Assembly (NCBI RefSeq): GCF_009389715.1
Contig: NW_024068247.1
Span: 122,047-186,046 of the forward strand
Origin: Phoenix dactylifera
Lineage: Eukaryota > Streptophyta > Magnoliopsida > Arecales > Arecaceae
Direction of reading: 5' to 3'
Length of the DNA: 64,000 bases
Shown here: positions 14,201 to 23,666 of the stretch, one piece after another
Numbering within the stretch: the stretch's first letter is position 1
Layout: every line of letters begins with the position of its first letter
Notes under the pieces: model-generated
The model's input: only the letters and a program-made list of their open reading frames with translations
What the model was told of the DNA's origin: nothing
Databases searched by the model: none
Made by a program: the position numbers and the translations under genes

Positions 14201-17200
14201 AAACAAACAAAAATGGTTGTATAATGAGGTAAGATCTTATTAATCCTTATGAGGAGGTAAGCTTTGTCTTCAGCCAAGTTCAATCTCTGTACATCCACAT
14301 TTAACATTGCATTTGTCATTGTATCAACATCTTCAACAAGGATTACAAAGCAAGTAGGACAAATGTATGCATCCAAAGATTAGCCTCCAGACTCACCATT
14401 TTATTAAGGGAAAAATTATTAAAATGAAAGAAATAAAAGAAACGGGAGAATATAAGGGAGAGATAAAATGAGATCTACATAAGAAGATCAAAAATAAAAA
14501 TCAATTCTAAACAACTATTTATGAGGGTGGCTTTACCTCCTAACAAGTACAATTGGTGACTTTAACTCCAAATATCATAAAGAAAATTATGAAGCATTAT
14601 TAATCAAGTTAATATCAATCTTGGTATTAAACTTAAGAGCCAAAAAAAATAATATTCTTGTCTCTGTTCCTTCTATATTACTCTCACACCCTAACAATAC
14701 AATTGAAACAAATCATTTTTGTGCATCTAGCCCTTAAAGAAGTACAGTTCCTAAGAAGACCTGAATAAGAGGGATGAAGTAAATGCTCACATCCTTTACA
14801 AATTTTATGGCAGTAACTAATTGCATAAATAGTAGGTTGAAATATCTCACAGATCTCATTAAACTGTATAGAAACAGAGTCCATCTAAACCATCATTTAT
14901 TCTACTTGAGAAAATTACAAGGCAAATATTGATATAACCTTGAAAAACCTAACAGAACATGATTCTTGCTTCGTTGCTTACATGTAAGTTGTTATTGACT
15001 CATAGACCCAATCCAAGATTTATGCTGCATCAGTTGGATTTAAGCACCGACATACATGAAAGTTTTCATGCAAAAGAACATAGGGAAAAGCATCGACCAG
15101 GTCATAGGCTCTACAAGCAGATAGAATGAAATAATTTCCAGCATCAGATGAAAAATTGGCAAGTCAAATAAATGAGTAATATTGAATGCAAGCAGTTACA
15201 TGATTTTCTATAAGTTTTGGTCTTTGATCATTCAAAACACACAATATAAAGAGCCCAGAAGCACACTATGATCATGTCTAAAGCAAGATTGTTCTAGAAC
15301 ATGGACACAGCAAACACTTTCCCTGGAGGTATATGCATACATCTGAAGTTATATATAAGCGATTTTGAGTGCAATAACAAAGTAAGCACTAAGTACTACC
15401 TTAAATGGATAGTTGACCTTGAGGACGTACTGCTCTCCAATAGGTATATCAGACCGCTCAAACGCATAGCTTCTCTGTAACGTGTCCATGTATAATAAAA
15501 AAAAAGGAAATAAAGAATAAGTTAGAGGACAAATGTGCATAAACATGATAAAGTCACTATGATCAATTAATACACATGATTGGTTACAAACCTTGACCGG
15601 TGTCATGCTAAAAGTTGATATGTTGAGATCCAATAATCTTTTTGCTATTTCACTCTTTAAATCTGATGCCATTCCCTACAAAGTTTATGAATTTGCAAAA
15701 ATAAATCAATTTATGCACCTCATTGCGGAGGAAAAAAGGCAATGCAGTCATATTGTACCATAATGCACTAAAGCATTGGGAGTTGAAAATTTACTTGTAG
15801 AGTTGTTCTAAAAGCTGTTGCTGAATCTCGGGAATCCTTGGTGTTTCTTTCAATCTCCGCTATAGCATTGCCTTCAAACACAGAACTGTTCGGAATAGCA
15901 TAAACACATCTTTGCATATTCTTTACAACCACGCAGCAGCTGTGATATGCATTGCCTGCTTTGACCTTACCACAAGGGAATTGCTTTCACAATCAAATTG
16001 TCACATCCAAAATTGCAAATGTAATGATGAATAAAAAAAAATTGAATCATGCAAACTTCATTGAACAAGAAGACTCTTGATACGCTGTGAAAATTGTGAG
16101 CTCTCATAAATGGAAGCAGTTTGCCTTACCATCGGTGGCAAGTTCGACCATCCTCAGATGGTGATGATTGGGAATGCATCATGGGTGCACCCTGCCATCC
16201 CCATCCATTTCAAGGTTGCACTCACCATCGGTGATGAGATAAACCCATTCCCTGATAAATCATCCTTCTCATCATGAAGTGGAAATATTTGCAGCATTGA
16301 CTAAGGTCTTAAAAACATAAATTCTATCCAAATCTAAACCAAATTATGTCCTTGATTTGATTGAATTGTGTGTCATGTGCTGTGTTAATGCACTTGCTAC
16401 CTTTATCAATGTTCTTCAGCCAATGTCATTTTCCATTTTCCCCGGGATTTGAACCCTGTACGTCTTCCAAAGACAAAACCTTAAGGGTGATGATGCCAAC
16501 CAATTGAGCTAACAGTTGCTGGCATCAAATATCATTTAGTTGTTCAAAAAATTATCCTTTATTGTGAGTATTTTTTTTAGTTTTTCTAAGACATTCATCT
16601 CAGGTCCTGTTTTTAGAGTTGCACGACTTCTTTAAAGCACAAAATTTTATCAATGCAAGATCCAACCATCAACCCAATGCCATGAGCTATAACTATCAGG
16701 CATATGCATATAACAATGGCAGGATAACATTCAAGCAGAACTGTGAAGCAAATAAATGGCCAAGGTCTCTACAATTCAAGAGCCCATTCAAGGTGCAGAC
16801 TTCTTTGGAAGTCGCTCTATATAGTCATCAACAATTACTTTAGGAGTCAAAGGAAAAGGAATTTTTTATTTATTATTTAAGAAGACAGTGGTCATCAAAT
16901 GTTAGAAGTATTTCCTTGAGTTTCTCATCCTCTACTTTAACCTTATTCTTCTCTACATTTCCAGTAGAAAGACACATCATATATAATTCATTTAGAATTG
17001 TTAATCTATAATTGTCGGACGCATCAAAAAGAAGTGGATAACAAATTGGCATGCAAAGTTTCTGCATAGAAAATCCCTCAAAAAATGTATAACAAATAAG
17101 TTCACAATCATAAGCACTTCAATCATGGTCGTAAACAGAAAAATAATTCATGAAGATAATATACCTTTCCAAATAGATATAGCGTACCCAAATTAGCACC

Positions 17201-18328
17201 AAATGGCTCCTCGTAAGCATCAATTATATAGAAGGGGAGTGACCCATCAGAATCCAACATAAACTCAGATTTCTCATCAACATTTCGATTTGATTCAATT
17301 GCCCCTCCTTCACTTCCACCATTCCCATCTTCTCCGCAAACCGCCTTCCAGCCAGCTGTAGCATTCGTCACAGTACTATCCCCTTCCACCTTAATCTTTG
17401 CGTTAAGAGCAAACCCCTTCTCGCTGTTCTTCACCTCAGTTTTCAGCTCCCTATTTGCGTCAGATTTCACCACATCTAGGCCCCCATTACTCACCGAATC
17501 AACCCTAGAATCTAAAACCACCTTCTCTTTCACTTCCACAGCGACATCCTCTTCGTGTCCCAAATTACCATTTTCTTGAACACAAATCTCTGATTCTGGA
17601 TGAGAGACTGCCAGATCCGCTGATTCAGGCAATCCAACTTCAACAGCACGATCATCCAGGGTAGATTGTGTCTCGTTCTTGATCTGAATCACCGGCAGCG
17701 GGGTGGCAGAACCCCGAGATCCATGAATGCTTCCTGTTACCGATGCTCGCCGTCTTCTCGCCTCCCGATCGGTCTCATCGGGCGCGAATTCGGCGATCAC
17801 GTCATCGACAATGCTATCAGAAGACAAAGATGACCCCTTTCCCCTATCAATCTTTTTGAAAACCGAGGACGTGAACATCGAGGAGAGCCTCTGCTTGCCC
17901 ATCAGCGCGGCGGCGGCCGAGAGAGAGGAAGGCGGGGGCTTTTTGGGGGCGGGGTCCTTCTTGGCCGCCGCCTTCCTCTTCTTGGGCCGCTCCTCGTCGC
18001 CGTCGGTTAGGTCCTCGTCGGAGGACTCGGGGAAGCTGGGGAGGGACCAGTCCTCCTCCTGGCCTTCGTCGGTGTAGCCGAGGCCATCATCGTCGACGAT
18101 GAAGCCACGGGAGGCCTCCCTGCGGCGGGCGACGAGGGCGGCGTAGTCCTCCTCAGCGACGGTGTCGTAGATGGGGGCCTCCATCTTGATCTGGAGCCCG
18201 CCGCCAGCCTCGGAGCGGCGGCCGCCGGAGCTGCGGAGGGCCTTGAGGCGCTCCAGGGCGGCGGATCGGGCGACGGCGTCCCCCCCCTTGGCTCGAGTCC
18301 GGCGGCCGGAGACGTTGGGCTCCGCCAT
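101..18328 (-). CDS. POLA1: DNA polymerase alpha catalytic subunit (3' end off window)
   Basis: Catalytic subunit of the replicative polymerase-primase, which extends RNA primers in S phase. Exons on the minus strand: 18328-17165, 15965-15795, 15675-15592, 15474-15400, 14125-14061, 9042-8952, 8769-8584, 8354-8191, 8080-7966, 7573-7394, 7310-7197, 7063-6944, 6862-6539, 6411-6319, 3454-3336, 3243-3171, 3053-2997, 2092-2000, 1829-1707, 1623-1526, 1403-1358, 963-850, 765-685, 396-283, 190-101. Each intron is GT-AG and all joins stay in frame, giving 1318 residues. The start [14 protein letters not shown] is the first Met of the conserved acidic/basic N-terminal region. Family B motifs are intact: motif [12 protein letters not shown] (about 941-951), motif B KLTANSMYG (about 1017-1025), motif C YGDTDS (about 1068-1073, both Asp present). 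An exonuclease-like fold segment [15 protein letters not shown] precedes them. Plant homologues are about 1500 aa, so roughly 200 C-terminal residues with the zinc motifs lie off the left edge. Introns 5 (5.0 kb) and 14 (2.9 kb) are swollen by transposons and a microsatellite. Confidence 0.97.
1052..1206 (+). mobile_element. Au-type SINE in a polymerase alpha intron
   Basis: A tRNA-derived SINE resembling the plant Au family: GGGTGAGCCTTGG at the head, then GGTTGCTCCATTGTGACCTG, a degraded B box (GTTTGAAACACGG), the 'GGAAACAACCTCT' block, and a T-rich tail after about 1200. The flanks share AAAGCTTTT (about 1037-1045 and 1211-1219), consistent with a decayed target-site duplication. It lies between the exons ending at 963 and 1358 and is antisense to the gene. 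Family assignment is from recognition of the consensus, not a search. Confidence 0.8.
4907..5326. repeat. (TA)n / (TATG)n compound microsatellite
   Basis: About 75 bp of pure TA from 4911 passes into roughly 330 bp of mixed TATATG/TATG/GTATA units and ends in (TATG)n and (CATG)n near 5315. It lies in polymerase alpha intron 14 (3455-6318). The long ORFs over it on both strands are Tyr/Ile/His low-complexity artefacts. The rest of this intron is AT-rich with no other feature that I can name. Confidence 0.97.
9987..10316. mobile_element. hAT-like non-autonomous element, copy A
   Basis: 330 bp rich in ACCGGT and GGTACC. The left end is CAAGATATGCC and the right end GCATTCTTTG, an imperfect terminal inverted repeat. 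It is flanked by a perfect 8-bp duplication, CTACCACA at 9979-9986 and 10317-10324. Eight-base duplications and short C...G-ended repeats are typical of hAT elements. No transposase reading frame is present. It lies in polymerase alpha intron 5. Confidence 0.85.
10902..11263. mobile_element. hAT-type MITE with TAGAGCTG ends
   Basis: 362 bp with inverted ends TAGAGCTGACCA and TGATCAGCTCTA and a perfect 8-bp duplication ATTGGCAG (10894-10901 and 11264-11271). The interior is dominated by GGGCC/CGGGC words (GGCCCG, GTCGGGCC) and has no coding frame; overlapping ORFs are low-complexity. It is a different family from the ACCGGT-rich copies in the same intron. Confidence 0.87.
11544..11728. mobile_element. 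hAT-like element, copy B (eroded)
   Basis: About 185 bp with the same GGTACCG-rich interior as copy A. The left end AAAGGCCTG and right end GAACCTTG are degraded versions of the CAAGGTNTG repeat. The flanking 8-mers TTGAAAAG and TTAGAAAA agree at only 5 of 8 positions, so the boundaries are provisional. Confidence 0.5.
12034..12130 (+). mobile_element. possible tRNA-derived SINE fragment
   Basis: AGAGCAGCTGGTTGAG resembles a pol III A box, GAATTCAAACCCT about 40 bp on resembles a B box, and an A-rich run (about 12105-12127) follows. No flanking duplication was seen. It could be chance similarity. Confidence 0.4.
12255..12932. mobile_element. hAT-like element, copy C (long, GC-rich interior)
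   Basis: 678 bp bounded by CAGAATCTGCC and GCAGACCTTG, an imperfect inverted repeat, with a perfect 8-bp duplication ATTGAGAC (12247-12254, 12933-12940). ACCGGT-rich arms flank a 300-bp purine-rich GAAGAAGAGG tract and a GC-rich core with GCACGAGTGGGGAAC, an AGAGTGGCATTTACTCTGTG hairpin and a GCGCGGGCGCGCG run. The same modules occur in reverse orientation in copy D (50928-51701). Long ORFs on both strands are Lys/Glu/Arg or Ser/Leu/Phe low-complexity and not credible proteins. Confidence 0.88.
12933..14060. other. remaining intron 5 of polymerase alpha
   Basis: AT-rich intronic sequence up to the next exon at 14061. Around 13610-13670 there is a weak tRNA-like pair of boxes (GTGGCATGG, GGTTAAAACCCT), not strong enough to call an element. 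Nothing else was recognised. Confidence 0.5.
16441..16523 (-). mobile_element. tRNA-like SINE head
   Basis: On the minus strand, TTAGCTCAATTGGTTGGCA matches a pol III A box and GGGTTCAAATCCCGG is a near-perfect B box about 50 bp downstream. The acceptor and anticodon arms cannot pair as a tRNA, so this is more likely the head of a tRNA-derived SINE than a tRNA gene. It lies in polymerase alpha intron 1. The tail end was not delimited. Confidence 0.55.
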
Positions 18329-18409
18329 TCTCTCTCCTTCGCTCTCGCTCTCTGGCCTGATCGTCGGCTCCCTCGCGCACAGAAAAGCCCGCTGCGTGGT
18401 TTGCTTTGC

Positions 18410-18440
18410 GCGGGAAAAAGTTCGAGGATTGGCGCCAAAA
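18410..18440 (-). promoter_or_regulatory. paired E2F sites upstream of polymerase alpha
   Basis: GCGGGAAA (18410-18417) and the palindromic TTGGCGCCAAAA (18429-18440) match the TTTSSCGC E2F consensus. They lie 82-112 bp upstream of the polymerase alpha start codon. E2F control of S-phase genes through such sites is established in plants; binding here is inferred. Confidence 0.75.
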
Positions 18441-20131
18441 AGGACAGGCTCGAGAGCTACTAGGGTTTCTGCTTTCCGCTTTGTTTTGCGAGAAATGTGA
18501 CGCAACAAGGCGCGGCTAACCAAACACAAATCAACCCGATTTGATCTGATCTTAAGCAATCGAGTTCGAGTTGGGTTTGAGTTGAGGAGCTTTGAGTTAA
18601 AGATCGCGTTGGGTTGAGTTATGGGCCAATATCTCGAGGTCTTAGATGGGCCCCAATCAGCCTTCAACCCAAGCCCACTTGCCCAACTTCCACCCTTGAC
18701 ATGAGATGAAAGAGTTGGATCCAACGTTCACCGTTGAATGGAAGGTAACTCTAACACGAAATTATTATCCTTGGGTTGGTAGAGTCATCTTGACCCACCA
18801 ATACATCAAGTCAAGTTCAAGTCAATGGTCCTTCTCCCGTTCAAGCATAGAGTGCATTACTATGATTAAGAATAATTTTTAATGTGCATATATATATATA
18901 TATATATTGTAATAAAAGTGATTTACCCTGTTGGATGTTGATCCTAGCAATTCATGTTTTAGGGGAGGAAAGTAGAGATAAAAGAATGATTGGATTTTAA
19001 ATAGTCCAGTCTAGAGCAATCGAAAACAAAAATGAATTATTAAAAAAAAATCAAAGTTAGGGTTGAAGGTTAAAAAGTATTAAAAAAAATAATTTATTGT
19101 AGAGGTTAGCTTGAGCCAGGTTGGAATGATACCCTTAGTTGGCTCGAGGAGCCTTCCACCTCTTAATTTTTTTTATTATTATTCTCTTCAAAATCAGCCA
19201 TCTCTAATATATTAAATATGGTCCTAGATTTTATGACCCATAAAAATTCACTACTATCTATAATTATAGATTTTTTTCAATAATTATAGTTGCAAAAGTT
19301 TTGGATTCGAAAATTATTTTTTAGATAAATCATTCCAATAAATAATATATATAGACAGATGCATATACATCTCTCTCTCTATATATATATACACTCTGAG
19401 AGAGAAAGTAAACGTGATAAAATATATAGTTTAAAAATATGTTAAAATATTTTTTTAAAAAAATACGTGAATTTATTTATTGTTATTTTGAGATTTTTCG
19501 GTTTTTTGGGGTCATGTGTTTCCGGGTCCCACCGCACACCGCACACCGTGTTGTCTCCACGAGAAACTTGGTTGGTTGTGAAGCTCCGATCGGGTTTCGC
19601 CAATCCTTTGGGTTCATGCAATTGGAGATCCATGCCGCTGCTCCGCCGATTCGAGGGACGGTCAGCCATGCGAGCCGAATGGTGGTACGAGCTTCACATG
19701 GAACTCGGTGCTCCAAGTGGGGTTCACAGCGCCACCTACCTAGCCGAGCTAGTGATCTATTTCACATGATCCAATCCCGGACCGGAAGAATTCCGTCTTA
19801 TATCCCGTGATCCGTGAAAGAGACCTTGAGAGAGGATTCCATTAAATTAATAGCAAAGGAGACCGCAATGGAGATCGGCGTTGTATGTTTTAACACATCT
19901 CCCACTATTAAAGGCTGGCGGCTTCTTTAGCCTTTATAGAACAACACAGTAATGCCACCATAGCTGCAAGTCCACTAACCCACTTCTGACCATAGTTAAT
20001 TAGGAGGAACAGGTGGACGAGACGCCGACATTTGGACTTCAGAGTAATAAAGAATGTATTGATGTAAGTTTAAAAAGAATCTATATAATTAAAAGTAAAA
20101 GAGCAATGATACACTACTAACAATCTAGATG
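18441..20131. other. intergenic, AT-rich, no gene seen
   Basis: Flank upstream of polymerase alpha. It holds (TA)n at 18891-18907, short (CT)/(TA) runs near 19370-19395, and a GC-richer patch at 19500-19800 whose overlapping ORFs resemble no protein I know. Confidence 0.6.
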
Positions 20132-20147
20132 AAAATAAGCATGAAGT

Positions 20148-20925
20148 CGGTGGTCCGGTGCTCTCTAGATGCACCGGGTCGCCATTGGAGCGACCTGCAC
20201 AGTTTACTAGATATAGTTGGCGAAGAACGTTCGGACTTTTGGCGAGAGCAGTCCATCCCCGAAGTTCGTCATAGAGCGCGCTCGGGTACAGGCAGGCTTA
20301 GCGCATGGGGCTTTGATAGCTCGGGACACCTGGGGCCCCACTCTGCTCAGATAACGCCTCACACAGTGTTTTCCACCTGGGAGCTTCCATCTTCGAGCTT
20401 TCTAGAGATCAACTTTGATGATTCTATGCTGGATGGCGGCAGAAGGAGAGGTGCCAGGTTTGTCATTAGAGGCCCGAACTCTAGGGTAATGGCTGGTGGT
20501 GGCTGCCAGATCTTCGATACCTCAGTTCTTGGAGCAGAACTGCGGGCGGCTTAGGCCAGCTTAAGCCATGTGTGGTGAGTGCTACAGGCCAGCTCGATTA
20601 TATTGGAAAGTGACTTGGCCACCATGATCAGCTGGTTCTAAGGTGGCCCAAGTGGTGGTGGAGGGGGGACACCCCCTTTTTCAAGATATTTTGGGCGATG
20701 GTGAGTGATAGGGTGGCCTTTCAAGCTAAGCATGTGTTCATATAGGCTTAGGAGACCGCAGACTCGGCTGCTTTTCATGTAGCCTACCACTTCGGGGGCA
20801 CCTTATGGGCTAAGAGGCAGAGTTGCCTAGAGTGCTCTGAAACTTGTTATTTTTTGATTTTATTGAGTGTATCCATACTCGTAATGTTAAAATGCTCGTT
20901 TTAGCAAAAAAATAAAATAAAAATA
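20148..20925 (+). mobile_element. 5'-truncated LINE with RNase H-like remnant
   Basis: A 778-bp insertion flanked by a perfect 16-bp duplication (AAAATAAGCATGAAGT at 20132-20147 and 20926-20941) with an A-rich tail (about 20906-20925). Translation shows an RNase H-like start (LEINFDDSMLDGG, GARFVIRGPNSRVM, then LGAELRAA) that meets a stop near 20552. The frame continues with recognisable but broken similarity (LESDLATMISW). This fits the 3' end of a plant LINE, which often carries an RNase H domain. Confidence 0.85.
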
Positions 20926-21054
20926 AAAATAAGCATGAAGTGGGGCAAGAATTTAGAACATGTATCAACAACACCGGTCCCAATAAGAAATGAGATTACT
21001 AAGTTATAACTAGTAAATGTTTCTTTAAATAAGTGGTTATTTGTGTTGTGGTTC

Positions 21055-21760
21055 AAATTTGGCCTGAGGGTAACCATGCCGAAGGGGTCGAGGGAACCGC
21101 CAGTGGTTGGAGGAAGAAGATGGGGGCAACCTCCTGCGCGGCGGCGGCGGCGGACCTGCACAAAGTCTCACCGGTGTTTCCGGTGAGGGCCCTTCGATGA
21201 TCAAGTTAGAGTGGAGTAAATTTGGTCCAGCCAAAAAGTCCTTTAGAAGTTACATGATCAGGCTATTTATAATCATGGTGGAGAGGCCCATGTAGCAGAA
21301 GCATTGTCCGCCCTCATTATGAGAGAGGGTGGCTCTGAATCGAATGATGCGTAGCTAAGGCTGGCCGGTGGCATGTGGTGTTGTCCGTTTTTGAGAACGG
21401 TAAGATGCTGACAGTCGTAGCAGGGTATGGCCAGAGTAGTCCGAGCTCGAGGGTATGGCCTGAGAGTAGTCGTAGCTCGACTTCTCGGGTTCCGAGGTGT
21501 GCTCGGTGGAGCGCTCCGAGCTCGAGGGTCAGGACATACTACTGAAGTGGGTGCCTCGAGCTCGATCAGGGCGGATCGGCGAATATTGGAAGTTGATGAA
21601 GCTTTTGGCGGAGTCCGGGGCCGGGATGATTCTGAACCAGACTGAGGATTCAACTGATCGGCGTTGGTGTTTATTGGGCCAAAATTGGGCGGCCTTTTGT
21701 CGTGGGCTGGACGATCCATTTCGCTCTCCATCAATTTGTTATTAGGATATGAAATTTATG
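21055..21760. mobile_element. probable LTR-retrotransposon remnant
   Basis: A GC-rich block with a CGGCGGCGG run, CCGGTGTTTCCGGTGAGGGC and repeated GAGCTCGAGGGT words (about 21440 and 21525) in an otherwise AT-rich intergenic region. The layout resembles decayed plant LTR sequence. No gag or pol domain is visible and the boundaries are guesses. Confidence 0.35.
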
Positions 21761-22460
21761 GTTAATCAAATAAGAGTATTGGCTAATTTTATTGCTTATA
21801 CGAGGATCCATACAAGGCATATATTTAGTGCCACATCGGCTATGCACTAGATAGATCTTAAATACTCATATGTGGTTAAAGAATCCAAATAATATTTTTA
21901 GTCTATTTTTTTAGATAAGGTTTTGCTTATTACAAATGGTATTAGAGTGTACTCAACTCATAACCTATATCGACTAGAGTACACTACAATAGAGACTAAT
22001 TGAGCTGCTCACAGGCAAATCGTGGTACTTATGATTATATTTGAATGGATTTGGACTCGTAGCCTGACGAGGACGGACTAAACGTATATCTGTATTGATC
22101 CTCACATACTCCATTTGTTTAAGCATGGGTGTCTTCACCAAACTAAGGTCCAAATTCAATCAAATCTGATCATAAGCATTATGATCCATCCGTGGCCAGC
22201 TCCAATAAGCTTGTGCTATAGTATTCTCTAGTTTACATGTCTTACGAGCCGAATCCACTTCGATACCATTTGTAATAATTCAAACCTCATCTCAAAAGAT
22301 GTTACCTAGATTTCAAAGTTCTGTATGAATATCAAAAATTTATTTAATTCATAATCGAGTTAAGACCAATTCATATGGCTTCACACAGTTAGTATATTGT
22401 TACCGAGCTTCCAGCTCTAGCCCATTTCTTTGATCTTTGCATGTATCAGCCCAAATGAAC
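21761..22460. mobile_element. inverted pair of LTR-end/PBS-like junctions
   Basis: On the plus strand ATTACAAATGGTATTAGAG (21929-21947) and on the minus strand ATTACAAATGGTATCGAAG (22276-22258) each look like an LTR terminus (TTACA) followed by a tRNA-Met primer-binding site (TGGTATCAGAG in canonical form). Similarity extends outward to about 40 bp. The arms face each other about 300 bp apart. This is either two decayed elements or one rearranged element. Confidence 0.4.
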
Positions 22461-23666
22461 TCATGCACTCATGCGAGATGTCTCAGCTTCATTGGAATGG
22501 CCATCCACGATCGCTTTCCTTCTAGGATGGGGACCGACAGTTGTGGTCAACGGGAGATCAGCCGACCTCGATTCATTTGTTTGTACTTTTTTACTCCATG
22601 AAAGGCACACATACCATGTCACAGCTCACATAGAGCTCCAAAGTCCAAGTCTGCATTATATAAATTTATCTTATGGACATTAACAGGATTAGTCTGCAGA
22701 TTAAAAAAAAATATTCAGTTGAGTTACCCATAAGCATTAACTGAAGCCGAGCCCAGTAAGTCCTTCCCATTTGTCTCTGAAAGATCCAAAACAATGCTCA
22801 TATGAATACGCTTCAGCATTACTACCAATTGCCAAGTACCAGCTAAACTACTATTCTGGAGTTTGCTCAAGAAAACATCTATTTTGGAGGCTACTGATCA
22901 ATTCCAAAGAGTCCCATCATGACAGCTGCAACGCGGTCACCCCCTGTCTCTCTTTCTCCCCTAGTTTCCCCTCAAAGCCCATGCTCTCCTCTGGTTCCCA
23001 CAGCCCCAGTTCTCTCCTCTACCTCTCTTGACTCACAGTCTCCTCTTAATGGCACTGTCTCTGTGCTCTAAACCCAGCCCTGCCACCTCTCCTCTGCAAC
23101 TCTCCATTTATTTCCACCTCATCATGATTTCAAATATGTCTTAAATAGAAACTCTCTGCTTCCCTCTGCAAAGTCCACTTCTCTACAGTCAGCACTCTGC
23201 TTACTATCCAAACCATCCACTTTTCCATCAGTTGTTCCCCCCCTCCACTCAATCTCCCTCTCTCTCTCTCTCTCAACTTTTTCTTTTTCTTTTCCAAGAG
23301 CTATAGAAGCTCTTCTGTTCACTCCCTTCTTTCCAAAACCCAAGTTTTTGAAAGCAACTGCCACCATTACCTTCCCTCTCCAAAAGCACCTCTCCTTAGA
23401 AAAACTTAATCTTTATTCCAGTACCCAACCTCCACTATCTCCTATATTCTGCCTTTCTATCCAAAGATTGCATTTTTTTTTTAACTAGTCCTCAACCCCC
23501 ACTCTCCCCAACTCTGTAGCTCTCTCCAAAAGTTTGCAGTTTTATCTTAGTGCTCAACAACCACCATTCCTCTCTCTTTCTCTCTATCTCTATCTGTTTA
23601 TCTGAGCCATCCTTCAAAAGCTCTCATACTTATCTCAGCACTCAAAGTTCAGGAAGAAGAAGGAGA
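22461..23666. other. 5' flank and leader of the 23.7 kb kinase gene
   Basis: Pyrimidine-rich from about 22930 to 23620, with a (CT)n run at 23259-23275, typical of a plant promoter and leader. An in-frame upstream Met at 23550 extends the ORF through this CT-rich DNA but is not conserved-looking. Confidence 0.55.

Noticed and set aside
16441..16523. A functional tRNA gene on the minus strand
   Set aside because: A and B boxes are present but acceptor and anticodon arms do not pair; a SINE head is likelier.
17727..18500. ORFs of 75-143 aa in other frames
   Set aside because: Shadows of the GC-rich first exon of polymerase alpha, which has a conserved protein in its own frame.
19439..19810. 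123-aa ORF in the intergenic region
   Set aside because: Overlaps open frames on both strands, no recognisable motif, no splice or promoter context.
23550..23666. Upstream in-frame Met extending the kinase by 39 residues
   Set aside because: The extension is CT-rich leader sequence; family members start shortly before the transmembrane helix.
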